DNA from: Abyssibacter sp.
Lineage (GTDB): Bacteria; Pseudomonadota; Gammaproteobacteria; Nevskiales; OUC007
Reading direction: 5' to 3'
Length of the DNA stretch: 62,273 nucleotides
NCBI GenBank assembly: GCA_023146115.1
Contig: JAGLCS010000002.1
Location: 1 to 62,273, forward strand
A program made the translations under genes and the position numbers. How positions within the stretch are numbered: the stretch's first letter is position 1; each line of letters begins with the position of its first letter. The notes beneath the pieces are model-generated. The model did no database searches, had not been told where the DNA came from, and was given only the letters and a program-made list of their open reading frames with translations. This document shows, piece by piece, positions 15,909 through 24,480 of this stretch.

Positions 15909-16819
15909 GTACGCTGCTACAGCAAGCCGAGCGCATCAAGCTCGCCCGGGTGCTCGGTTGTGATGCCTCGGATCTCGGTGCATTGGCCGCCTGCGAAGAA
16001 TCCGAACTGCGTGCGGCACGCGCTGTCGCCTCCAACGCCTTGTTCGGCCGGCACCGGGGTCTGTTCGCCAAGCTGGCCAGCGCCACGCGCTTGTTGCCTA
16101 CAGGGTTGTCAGCCCAGTTCACACAGAAATTCATCGGTCCGACCTTGTCCGGGCGAGTGGCCAGTGAAATGGAACCGAAGCAGGCGCTGGCACTGGCCGA
16201 CAAACTGCCGGTGCCGTTTCTCGCGTCCGTCTGCCTGTCGCTGGACCCCGGCCGGAGCGGGCCGATTATTCGCGCCATGCCCGCAGCCCGGGTGGTCGAC
16301 GTGGCCAAAGAACTGCAGCGCAATGGCGAACACATCGTCATGGCGCAGTTCGCCGATGCGCTGAGCGATGCTGTCGTCGCGGCGGTTATGGATGCGATCG
16401 ATGCGCCTTCCGACCTGCTACGCATCGGGTTTTATATTGAAAGCAAGACGCGGCTGGAGACCATCATCGCCGGTATGGACGATGAACGCCTGGGTCAGGC
16501 GCTCGTTGCGGCTCAGGCCGAATCGCTTTGGCCCCAGGCCCTGGCGATGGTGGACGGCACATCCGACACCTTGCGCGGGCGTATGGCGAACCTGATCGCG
16601 GCCCAATCTGAGGATGTCATCCGAGGTGCGTTCTCGGCCGCCCAGCAACAGGCGCTATGGCCGATGATGGCCGATGCGGTGATGTTGATGTCGCCCGACA
16701 GCCGCCAGCGCATCGCTTCGGTGCTGGAAGATGCCAACGCCGAGTGGAAAGAGGCACTCCAGTCGGCGCTTTCGGCTCAGGGGGCCAGCGACGAGTTGAT
16801 CGCCGAACTGGCCGCCTGA
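15905..16819 (+). CDS. Hypothetical alpha-helical protein of the DUF1302 operon
   Basis: A 304-residue cytoplasmic protein, predicted almost entirely helical, with no signal peptide. The C-terminal half shows a loosely repeated pattern of about 35 residues (an xxLW-P segment appears as SLWPQALAM and ALWPMMADA), suggestive of helical repeats. It does not match a family I can name with confidence. It overlaps the 73-residue gene by 4 bases and is convergent with the DUF3014 gene (4-base gap). Its position suggests an accessory role in the envelope transport cluster. Confidence 0.65.
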   Translation: MSTLLQQAERIKLARVLGCDASDLGALAACEESELRAARAVASNALFGRHRGLFAKLASATRLLPTGLSAQFTQKFIGPTLSGRVASEMEPKQALALADKLPVPFLASVCLSLDPGRSGPIIRAMPAARVVDVAKELQRNGEHIVMAQFADALSDAVVAAVMDAIDAPSDLLRIGFYIESKTRLETIIAGMDDERLGQALVAAQAESLWPQALAMVDGTSDTLRGRMANLIAAQSEDVIRGAFSAAQQQALWPMMADAVMLMSPDSRQRIASVLEDANAEWKEALQSALSAQGASDELIAELAA

Positions 16820-16823
16820 CGGC

Positions 16824-17660
16824 TCACTCGCCGCTGGCGCGAGACAGCAGTTCGTCGCGAATCGCGCGCAGCTGTTTTTTGACGGCATCGGCGTTGTCCG
16901 GCCCCATCCGAATCAAGGCCTTCTGACCCCAGGACAGCCGTTCCAGTCTCGGATCGGCGAACTCGAAGAACACCTTTGGCTGCTTGAGCGTGATCGGGCC
17001 ATCGATGTCCGGTGTGGCGAGCAGGTGGTCGATCACCTGCACCACGCGGTCGTTGAAATAGCCGTCCGGATAGCCCAGGTCCTGGTAGCTTTCCTGGAAC
17101 AGCGGGTAATAGCGTGAGTAGGTGTCGACGAGCGTGTCTGGTGCCAGGCTGATAAAGCCGCTGACCCAGGGCTCGTAGCGTTTGAAGTTGGCCGGATCGA
17201 GATGGATGGAGTCGCCGCTACGGACCACCGGCACGCTGCCTTCCACCTCCACCACCGGACGAAAGCGGCGTGAGACCGGATCGCTGTCCAGATTGTCGAT
17301 GCTGACCACGGCCTTGCGGATCACCGAGTCCGGAACGAGAAAGCGTTCGATGGCCGTCGGGCCTGCGGCTTCGTCGACCGCGTCGCGGAATGCCTGGTCG
17401 CTGTCCGCCAGCGTGGGCAGAGGTGGTGGCTCGGACGCAGCCTCGTCGGTACCGGCCGCGGTGTCGGTGGTGGTGTCGCGCGCCGGCTGTCTCGGCTCAT
17501 CGATTGGATACTTAGGCTCCGGTGGTTTCGGGGCCGGGGCTTCGGCGATGGTTTCTTCAGGTGCTCCCTTGCTCAGCTTGGCGCCGAACTGAACCAGCAC
17601 CAGAATGGCGATCAGGGCTGTCGCCCCGAGGCCGATGGCTATCCATGCTCCGCGTTTCAT
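16824..17660 (-). CDS. DUF3014 membrane-anchored protein
   Basis: A 278-residue protein with one N-terminal membrane helix (AIGLGATALIAILVLVQF), a proline/glutamate/threonine-rich linker, and a periplasmic C-terminal DUF3014 domain from about residue 95 (LPTLADSDQAFRDAV, FLVPDSVIRKAVVSIDNL). Function of the family is unknown. The start at 17660 is chosen because it places the anchor helix at the N-terminus; the longer frame to 17729 only adds a non-hydrophobic extension. It is separated from fadE by a terminator and so is probably its own unit. Confidence 0.8.
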   Translation of the reverse strand: MKRGAWIAIGLGATALIAILVLVQFGAKLSKGAPEETIAEAPAPKPPEPKYPIDEPRQPARDTTTDTAAGTDEAASEPPPLPTLADSDQAFRDAVDEAAGPTAIERFLVPDSVIRKAVVSIDNLDSDPVSRRFRPVVEVEGSVPVVRSGDSIHLDPANFKRYEPWVSGFISLAPDTLVDTYSRYYPLFQESYQDLGYPDGYFNDRVVQVIDHLLATPDIDGPITLKQPKVFFEFADPRLERLSWGQKALIRMGPDNADAVKKQLRAIRDELLSRASGE

Positions 17661-17731
17661 CGCTAGTCCCAAGTGATCACGAGTTGCTGAGCGTAGCGAA
17701 CCCGCACCGGAATGAAAACGCGCAGGCAACG

Positions 17732-17767
17732 AAAAGCGCCCCGGCCTGACAGGGCAGGCCGGGGCGC
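17732..17767 (-). terminator. Rho-independent terminator of the fad operon
   Basis: GCGCCCCGGCCTG (17736-17748) pairs perfectly with CAGGCCGGGGCGC (17755-17767) across a 6-base loop, and four A residues precede it, giving a U tract on the minus strand. It lies 17 bases after the fadE stop codon and would end the thiolase-hydratase-fadE transcript. Confidence 0.9.
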
Positions 17768-17783
17768 AGGACCAACGATCAGG

Positions 17784-20069
17784 CTAGGCCTGGCCGGAGG
17801 CCACCAACTTCGGGCGAGGGGCTTCCTTGCCGATGAAGCCTTCGGTGACATCGGTTGACGAGCCGATGCGCACATACTCCTCCGGCGTGAACTCATCGAC
17901 CGCCCAGGAATCCAGCTGAACGCGGCGTGCGGTGCGGGCCTGCTCGGCCTCGTCGGAGGAGATCACCTGCTTTTCCAGCGCGAGGTCGATCAGCTCAGCC
18001 GGGTGGCCCTTGGGCAGCATCTTGGCCTTGCTCGCCGCGATGATCTTGGCGTGAACGGGCCGAACGGCGTGCAGCAGACGGAACGCGTGATAAAGCCGGC
18101 CGGCGCCGCGCTCGATATCCTGCGGCACGAACAACCCCGCCTGCTGGGCATCCAGACGTGCATCGGGGGTCTGCACGACCGCGGCTGCCGGCGCCAGCAG
18201 GTTGTCTGTCACGCCTTTGCCAATCGGGTTCAGCCGCAACAACCAGCCACCCACCGACTTGAACCACCAGCCCACGACCGGGGCTTCGAAGTTGGCGTAA
18301 ACGCCTTCAAAACCGTCCTGAATCTCCTTGAGCCCGTAGTTCAGCGCGTAGTGCACCATGGGCAGGTCTTCGGCGCGTCGGCCCTCGGCCTCGAAGCGGC
18401 GCAAGGTCGCGGTGCAGAGGAATATCCACGACAGCACATCGGCCAGGCGACCGGTGAAGTTGCCCTTGGCCTTGAGCTTGGCGCCCATGAAGATCATCGC
18501 CAGATCGGACAGGATCGCGAACCGGGTGGAAGCCCACCCGAGCCGGCGATAGTAGGTCGCCGTTTCGCCGGAGACCGGTGAGCCGGCGGTAAAGCCACGG
18601 GTCAGGTAGCGGGCGATGCTGCGGCCGAAGTTGACGACCATGCCGCCCACCCAGCCGACCAGTGCGCTGCGAAAGCGGGTGGTGTCTTCCGTCTCCACCG
18701 ACTCGACCAGCTTGCGGGCATAGGGATGCGAGCGATTCGCGCCCTGGCCGTAGATGATCAGCGTGCGGGTCAGGATATTGGCGCCCTCGACGGTGATGTT
18801 GATCGGCGCGGCGATGTAGGCATCGGAGACGATATTGTTCGGTCCCCGCTGTATGGCCGCGCCTGCCATGACATCCATCGCATCGATGGACAGCGAGCGC
18901 ATCAATTCCGTGAGTTGCTGTTTCAGAATGGCCGAGACCACCGGTGGCTCATGTCCCGCGTCCACCGCGGAGCAGGAATACACGCGGGCCGCCTCCATTA
19001 GATATTGCAGGCCGGCGAGTCGTGCGACCTTGGCCTGCGGGCCTTCCATCAGGCCAATCGGCATATTGAACTGCTCACGGACCATGGAGTAGGCGCCGGT
19101 CACGGAGGCCAGCATGCGCGCGCCGCCTACGGCAGACGCCGGCAGCGAGATCGCCCGCCCACCGGCCAGCGATTCCATCAGCATCTTCCAGCCCTTGCCG
19201 ACGTAGTCGATGCCGCCGATGGTGTTGGCCAGCGGGGCGACGACGTTCTCGCCGTAAATTGGGCCGTTGTGAAAGCTCACGCCCATCGGATCGTGGCGCA
19301 GCCCAATGGACAACCCGTCCATGCCCTTGTGCAGCAACATGACCGTGATGCCCAGATCCTCGCCTTTGCCGAGCAGATTGTCGGGGTCGCGCAGGCGTAC
19401 AGCCAGCGAGATCAGGTTGGCGATGGGTGCCAGCGTGATATAGCGCTTGGAGAAACTCATCCGCGCCTTCAGATGACCATCGTCGTCGCGGAAAACCACG
19501 CCGTCGGCCTTGATCGAGGCGGCGTCGGAACCTGCGGTGAGTTCGGTCAGGCCGAAGCAGGGGATGTATTCACCCTTGGCCAGACGGGGCAGGTAGTGGT
19601 CCTTCTGCTCCTGGGTGCCGTATTTCTCGGTGAGTTCGGCAGCCCCGAGCGAGTTGGGAATCACCACAATGGCCGCGACGGCGCCGCCGGCGGCCTGGAT
19701 CTTGGCCATGATCGTCGAGCGGGCAAGCACGGAAAAACCCTTGCCGCCGTACTTTTTCGGGATGAGCAGGGCGAAGAAACCGTTGTCCGCCATGTAGTTG
19801 AAGATGGCATCCGGAACCTGCCGGGTGCGTGACATCTCCCAGGGGTCACACATCTGGATCAGCTCTTCGCAGGGGCCATCCATGAACGCCTGCTCTTCCG
19901 CGGTGAGCTGGTTATAGGCCTCGCTCATCAGTTTCTTGAAGTCCGGATTTCCGCCGAAGAATTCGCCTTCTGCCCAGACATCGCCGGCTTCCAGCGCCTG
20001 GCGTTCGGTGTCCGACAGCCGAGGCAGCATCCCGGCATTCTTCATGCCCATCATGATCGAGTGGAACAT
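17784..20069 (-). CDS. fadE: Acyl-CoA dehydrogenase, FadE type
   Basis: A 761-residue flavoprotein close to the 800-residue FadE class, much longer than ordinary acyl-CoA dehydrogenases of 380 residues. It catalyses the first, FAD-dependent step of acyl-CoA beta-oxidation. The N-terminal helical domain holds FALLIPKKYGGKGFSV. The flavin-binding middle region shows CFGLTELTAGSDAASI and the C-terminal extension is specific to the FadE class. An AAGGAG ribosome-binding site precedes the ATG. It is last in a minus-strand operon with the FadB/FadJ-type enzyme and thiolase and ends at a strong terminator. Confidence 0.9.
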   Translation of the reverse strand: MFHSIMMGMKNAGMLPRLSDTERQALEAGDVWAEGEFFGGNPDFKKLMSEAYNQLTAEEQAFMDGPCEELIQMCDPWEMSRTRQVPDAIFNYMADNGFFALLIPKKYGGKGFSVLARSTIMAKIQAAGGAVAAIVVIPNSLGAAELTEKYGTQEQKDHYLPRLAKGEYIPCFGLTELTAGSDAASIKADGVVFRDDDGHLKARMSFSKRYITLAPIANLISLAVRLRDPDNLLGKGEDLGITVMLLHKGMDGLSIGLRHDPMGVSFHNGPIYGENVVAPLANTIGGIDYVGKGWKMLMESLAGGRAISLPASAVGGARMLASVTGAYSMVREQFNMPIGLMEGPQAKVARLAGLQYLMEAARVYSCSAVDAGHEPPVVSAILKQQLTELMRSLSIDAMDVMAGAAIQRGPNNIVSDAYIAAPINITVEGANILTRTLIIYGQGANRSHPYARKLVESVETEDTTRFRSALVGWVGGMVVNFGRSIARYLTRGFTAGSPVSGETATYYRRLGWASTRFAILSDLAMIFMGAKLKAKGNFTGRLADVLSWIFLCTATLRRFEAEGRRAEDLPMVHYALNYGLKEIQDGFEGVYANFEAPVVGWWFKSVGGWLLRLNPIGKGVTDNLLAPAAAVVQTPDARLDAQQAGLFVPQDIERGAGRLYHAFRLLHAVRPVHAKIIAASKAKMLPKGHPAELIDLALEKQVISSDEAEQARTARRVQLDSWAVDEFTPEEYVRIGSSTDVTEGFIGKEAPRPKLVASGQA

Positions 20070-20117
20070 TGTTAACTCCTTGGTGAGAACACCAACGCAG
20101 AGGTTTAGGGAATGGGG

Positions 20118-22292
20118 CTAGCCGGGGACGCGCTCGAAGCTCTGGCCGGCATCGGCCATTGCGACCAGCCGTTCGGCCGGTGTGAACCGTTCGCCATATC
20201 GCTCGGCGAACTCGCGCAGGCGTACCACCGCCTTGTCCAGGCCATAGGCATTGAGGTATTGCAGCGGGCCGCCCTGGAATGGCGCGAAACCCCAGCCGAA
20301 GATGGCGCCGATGTTGGCGTCCCAGACCGACTCGAGCACGCCTTCCTCCAGGCAGCGAACAGTCTCGTTGGCCTGGGTTAGCAGCATGCGCTCGATGATC
20401 TCGGATTCAGGGATCTGCTCGGCCGCCACCGGCCAGTGTTCTGCGAGTCCTGACCAGAGCTGCTTTTTGCCACCGTCGGGATAATCGTAAAAGCCGCGGC
20501 CGGCCTTTTTGCCGGGGCGATCCAGTTCCGAAACCATCTTGCGGATCAGCGCATAGCCGGGTTGCTCCGGCACAGGCTTGCCGGCGGCCTCCAGGTCCTT
20601 GCGCGTCTGATCCATGATGTGCAGCGACAGCGAGAGCGAGACCTCATCGTGCAAGGCCAGCGGGCCGACCGGCATACCGGACTTGAGCCCGGCGACCTCG
20701 ATGCGGCGTGGATGTTGGCCATCGGTCAGTAACGCGATGCCTTCCATGATGTAGGTGGAGAACACGCGCGAGGTGTAAAAGCCGCGCGAATCGTTGACCA
20801 CGATCGGGGTCTTCTTGATCTGCTGGACGTAGTCGAAGGCGCGGGCCAGTGTCTCGGGGCTGGTCTGTTCACCCTTGATGATCTCCACCAGCGGCATCTT
20901 GTCGGCGGGCGAGAAGAAGTGCAGCCCGACGAACTGATCCGGGCGCGCCGATGGCTCCGCCAGGCCGGTGATCGGTAAGGTGGAGGTGTTGGACGCGAAC
21001 ACACCGCTCGCGTCCATCACCGCCTCCGTCTCCTGCGTCACCTTGGCTTTCAGCCCCCGGTCCTCGAACACGGCTTCGACGATCAGGTCGCAGCCGGTCA
21101 GGTCTTGCACATCGCCGGTGGGGAGGATCTTGTCCAGCAGTGTTGCGCCGTCCTCCTTGCTCATGCGGCCTTTGGAGACCGCTTTTTTCACCAGTGATTC
21201 GGAGTACGCCTTGCCCTTGTCCGCGCCGTCTTGCGACACGTCCTTGAGCACGACATCAAAGCCGGCCTTGGCGCTGACGAAGGCGATGGCCGAGCCCATC
21301 ATCCCCGCGCCGAGAATGCCGACCTTGGAGAAGCGCGCGCGGTCATAACCGTCGGGTCGTGAGCCGCCTTTGTTGATGTGATTGAGCTGATACCACAGCG
21401 TGGTGATCATGTTTTTCGCTTCCGGCGACACGACGCAGGCCGCGAAATAGCGGGATTCGATCTTGAGTGCGTTTTCGAAATCGACCAGCGAGCCTTCGAC
21501 GACGCTGGCCATGATGTGCAGCGTGGCGGGGAAGTTGCCGTGGGTTTTGGCCCGCAGCATCGACGGTGCGATCGCCAGCATCTGCGCCACGGCGGGATGC
21601 TTGGCGTCCCCGCCGGGGTATTTGAACTTCTTCTCATCCCAGGGTTGCGCCGCCTTCGGATTAACCTTCGCCCAGGCCTTGGCCTTGGTGATCAGCTCGT
21701 CCGGGGTGTCGGCCACTTCATCGATCAGGCCCTGTGCCTTGGCGGCATCGACACGCAACTCCTTGCCTTCCATCAGCAGGGGCAGGGCGGTTTGAATGCC
21801 GATCAGGCGCGGCAGCCGCTGGGTGCCGCCACCGCCGGGCAGTAGCCCCAGCTTGACTTCGACCAAGCCGAACTTCGCCTTGGGATTGTTCAGCGCAATG
21901 CGGTGATGGCAGGCCAGGGCCATCTCCAGGCCGCCGCCCAGCGCCGAGCCATTGAGCGCGCAGACCACCGGCTTGCCACCGGTCTCCAGCTGTCGTAGCA
22001 GCGCCTTGAAGCCGTCGGACATGGCCACGACCTCGGCTGGGTCGGTCATCTGGTACAGCCCGTCGATGTCGGCGCCGGCGAGAAAATCCCGCTTGCCTGA
22101 CGTGATCACCAAACCTTTGACGGTGTCGTCGCCGTAGGCCTGCTCGACAACCGCCTGGAACGGTTCGGTCAGCGTCTCGTTGAGTACGTTCTGCGAGCGG
22201 CCGGGCATGTCCAGCGTGATCACGGCGATGCCATCGGCATCGACCTCATAGCGGATGGGGGACTCGGGATTGTCGTTCAGGTTGGCCACCAT
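20118..22292 (-). CDS. FadB/FadJ-type enoyl-CoA hydratase / 3-hydroxyacyl-CoA dehydrogenase
   Basis: A 724-residue bifunctional beta-oxidation enzyme. Residues 1-200 form the crotonase domain, with the [14 protein letters not shown] oxyanion-hole segment and [14 protein letters not shown]. The NAD-binding domain starts near residue 325 with [14 protein letters not shown], and the C-terminal HCDH domains contain the [15 protein letters not shown] segment. It converts enoyl-CoA through 3-hydroxyacyl-CoA to 3-oxoacyl-CoA with S stereochemistry. A GGAGG ribosome-binding site precedes the ATG. It lies between the thiolase and fadE in one operon. FadB and FadJ subtypes cannot be separated by eye, so no symbol is given. 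Confidence 0.92.
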   Translation of the reverse strand: MVANLNDNPESPIRYEVDADGIAVITLDMPGRSQNVLNETLTEPFQAVVEQAYGDDTVKGLVITSGKRDFLAGADIDGLYQMTDPAEVVAMSDGFKALLRQLETGGKPVVCALNGSALGGGLEMALACHHRIALNNPKAKFGLVEVKLGLLPGGGGTQRLPRLIGIQTALPLLMEGKELRVDAAKAQGLIDEVADTPDELITKAKAWAKVNPKAAQPWDEKKFKYPGGDAKHPAVAQMLAIAPSMLRAKTHGNFPATLHIMASVVEGSLVDFENALKIESRYFAACVVSPEAKNMITTLWYQLNHINKGGSRPDGYDRARFSKVGILGAGMMGSAIAFVSAKAGFDVVLKDVSQDGADKGKAYSESLVKKAVSKGRMSKEDGATLLDKILPTGDVQDLTGCDLIVEAVFEDRGLKAKVTQETEAVMDASGVFASNTSTLPITGLAEPSARPDQFVGLHFFSPADKMPLVEIIKGEQTSPETLARAFDYVQQIKKTPIVVNDSRGFYTSRVFSTYIMEGIALLTDGQHPRRIEVAGLKSGMPVGPLALHDEVSLSLSLHIMDQTRKDLEAAGKPVPEQPGYALIRKMVSELDRPGKKAGRGFYDYPDGGKKQLWSGLAEHWPVAAEQIPESEIIERMLLTQANETVRCLEEGVLESVWDANIGAIFGWGFAPFQGGPLQYLNAYGLDKAVVRLREFAERYGERFTPAERLVAMADAGQSFERVPG

Positions 22293-22376
22293 GACGGTTC
22301 GCCTCCGTTGGATGCTTTTATGGGGTCGGTCGAAGTCACGCCGTCCGCGCGACGCACGGCGTGGTCGGCAATCGGA

Positions 22377-23582
22377 TCAGACGCGTTCAATGACGGTGGC
22401 GATGCCCATGCCGCCGCCGACGCACAAGGTGATCAGCCCCGTGGACTTGTCTTGCCGCTCCAGTTCGTCGATGAGCGTGCCCAGCAGAATCGCGCCGGTG
22501 GCACCCAAGGGATGGCCCATGGCGATGGAGCCGCCATTGACATTGACGGTCGCCGGGTCGATGTCCAGATCGCGAATGGCGCGCAGCACGACCGCAGCAA
22601 AGGCTTCGTTGATCTCGTACAGGTCAATGTCCTGCGGGGTCATGCCGGCCTTCTTCAGCGCCTTCAGTGATGCCGGGCCAGGGCCGGTCAGCATGATGGT
22701 CGGTTCGGTGCCGACCACCGCGGTGGAGACAATGCGGGCGCGGGGTTTCAATCCGAGTTCGCTGCCCTTGTCTTTGGAGCCGATCAGCACCACCGAGGCG
22801 CCGTCGACAATGCCCGACGAATTGCCGGCGTGGTGCACGTGCCGAATGGACTCGATGGTCGGGTACTTGCGCAGCGCCGTGGCGTCGAAACCCATCACCC
22901 CCATTTGCTGGAAGGACGGTTTCAGGCCGGAGAGGGTGTCGACCGTCGTGGTGCCGCGGATGGTTTCATCGTGATCCAGTACGGTCAGGCCCACATCGTC
23001 CGTGACCGGCACGACCGACCGCTTGAAGTGGCCGGCCTCCTGGGCGGCGGCCGCGCGACGCTGGGATTCAACCGCGAAGGCATCGACGTCCTCCCTTGAA
23101 AAGTCCTCCAGCGTGGCGATTAGATCGGCGCTAATGCCCTGCGGCACGAAATCCATCTTGGCGTTGACGCGTGGGTCCATGACCATGGCGCCGCCATCGG
23201 AACCCATCGGCCAGCGGCTCATCGATTCAACGCCGCCGGCGACGACCAGATGCTCCTCGCCTGATTTCACCTTCATCGCGGCCAGATTCACCGATTCGAG
23301 GCCCGAAGCGCAGAAGCGGGATTGGGTGACACCGGGCACTGATTCGTCCCAACCGGCGTAGATCACCGCGGTGCGGGCAATGTCGGCGCCCTGTTCGCCC
23401 ACCGGGGTGACGCAGCCCAGCACCACATCGTCGACCTGGCTGGTGTCCAGCGCATGGCGGTCACGCAACTCCACCATCACGTTCTTGAGCAGATCGACAG
23501 GTGCGATCTGGTGCAGGGAGCCGTCTTTCTTGCCTTTGCCGCGAGGCGTGCGCAAGGCGTCGAACACGTAGGCGTCGGTCAT
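22377..23582 (-). CDS. Acetyl-CoA C-acyltransferase (thiolase)
   Basis: A 401-residue thiolase that cleaves 3-oxoacyl-CoA with CoA to release acetyl-CoA. The nucleophilic cysteine is in [12 protein letters not shown], the catalytic histidine is in [14 protein letters not shown], and the second cysteine is in CVGGGMG near the C-terminus. The start at 23582 has a GTGGAG ribosome-binding site; a frame extension to 23594 has none. It is the first gene of the thiolase-hydratase-fadE operon and has a perfect palindromic operator 32 bases upstream. Confidence 0.92.
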   Translation of the reverse strand: MTDAYVFDALRTPRGKGKKDGSLHQIAPVDLLKNVMVELRDRHALDTSQVDDVVLGCVTPVGEQGADIARTAVIYAGWDESVPGVTQSRFCASGLESVNLAAMKVKSGEEHLVVAGGVESMSRWPMGSDGGAMVMDPRVNAKMDFVPQGISADLIATLEDFSREDVDAFAVESQRRAAAAQEAGHFKRSVVPVTDDVGLTVLDHDETIRGTTTVDTLSGLKPSFQQMGVMGFDATALRKYPTIESIRHVHHAGNSSGIVDGASVVLIGSKDKGSELGLKPRARIVSTAVVGTEPTIMLTGPGPASLKALKKAGMTPQDIDLYEINEAFAAVVLRAIRDLDIDPATVNVNGGSIAMGHPLGATGAILLGTLIDELERQDKSTGLITLCVGGGMGIATVIERV

Positions 23583-23613
23583 GGGGATCTCCACGAGCTA
23601 TGCTCGGCCGAAT

Positions 23614-23629
23614 GGTAATATTGATTACC
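23614..23629. promoter_or_regulatory. Operator 1, GGTAAT-N4-ATTACC (thiolase side)
   Basis: Perfect 6-bp inverted repeat GGTAATATTGATTACC. It lies 32 bases upstream of the thiolase start codon and matches operator 2 in both half-sites and spacer length. A size and symmetry like this is usual for TetR-type dimers, and the adjacent divergent gene encodes one. Confidence 0.75.
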
Positions 23630-23747
23630 CATGTGGCTCGTCGCGAGTTGGCGCCAGCCGCATAGATGAGCTGGGCGAAAGCTATGCCATACGCTAGCGA
23701 ATTGCAATGCGCGACAAGCGCGTATCTGGTGTCGCCAGGGTCAATCA

Positions 23748-23763
23748 GGTAATGTTTATTACC
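23748..23763. promoter_or_regulatory. Operator 2, GGTAAT-N4-ATTACC (tetR side)
   Basis: Perfect inverted repeat GGTAATGTTTATTACC ending one base before the ATG at 23764. Its position at the start codon would allow tight autorepression. Together with operator 1, 134 bases away, it brackets the thiolase/tetR divergent promoter region. Confidence 0.75.
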
Positions 23764-24390
23764 ATGACGCCAGATAATGCGATTCCAGATCTCAGCGGCC
23801 TGGCCCCCAGGACACGCGAACGTATCGAAGAGGCCCTGCTCAACGTCTTTTCCACGCGGGAATTTCACAAGGTCGGCATGGCCGAAATCGCCCGCGAGGC
23901 GCGGGTGAGCCTGCAGACCCTCTACAAGTATTACGGCAGCAAGGAGGCGCTGCTGTACTCGGGACTGGATCACTGGATGGCGCAGGTGACCGAGCGCATG
24001 CTGGACCACCTGCAGGGCATCCAGACTTACAAGGACCGGTTGCGCAAGGTGTTCTGGGTGCTGCTGGACTTCTACGACCGCAATCCCAAGGTCGGCCTGT
24101 TGATGCAGAACGCGATTTACTTCAACGCCTGGAGCCGGGAGCCAGCGCTACGCCAGCCGCAGTTCACGCACGTATTCATCCAGGTGCTGACGGAGGGGCG
24201 GGCGGCCGGCGTGCTGACCGACGAAGTGGACGAGCGGGATTTGCTGGATGTTTTTTACGGGGTGGCCGCGCGGGTGATTTCACAATGGCTGAGTCGCGGC
24301 ATGCGAGAACCCTTGGCGGCGCGGGCCGATGCCCTGTTCGAGTTGATCTGGCGGGCGATCGCCAAGCCGGGGGCCGAGGCGCCGGAATAA
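23764..24390 (+). CDS. TetR-family transcriptional regulator of the fatty-acid cluster
   Basis: A 208-residue regulator with the TetR N-terminal DNA-binding domain: helix-turn-helix around VGMAEIAREARVSLQTLYKY, then a ligand-binding helical domain (FFYDRNPK-like region near residues 85-100). The start is uncertain: the 23764 ATG follows the operator directly and has only a weak AGG at 12 bases, while in-frame ATGs at 23752 and 23707 would place the operator inside the gene. Fatty-acid TetR regulators usually release DNA on binding acyl-CoA; that is likely but not shown here. It is divergent from the thiolase operon and upstream of an acyl-CoA ligase on the same strand. Confidence 0.88.
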   Translation: MTPDNAIPDLSGLAPRTRERIEEALLNVFSTREFHKVGMAEIAREARVSLQTLYKYYGSKEALLYSGLDHWMAQVTERMLDHLQGIQTYKDRLRKVFWVLLDFYDRNPKVGLLMQNAIYFNAWSREPALRQPQFTHVFIQVLTEGRAAGVLTDEVDERDLLDVFYGVAARVISQWLSRGMREPLAARADALFELIWRAIAKPGAEAPE

Positions 24391-24480
24391 TCCGCCAGGA
24401 TTGACCCCGCCCAAGGCTCGGGTGACATTGCACAACAAGGCGGCATGCACGACCGCCAACAACTAGAGGTGGAGACAAGC

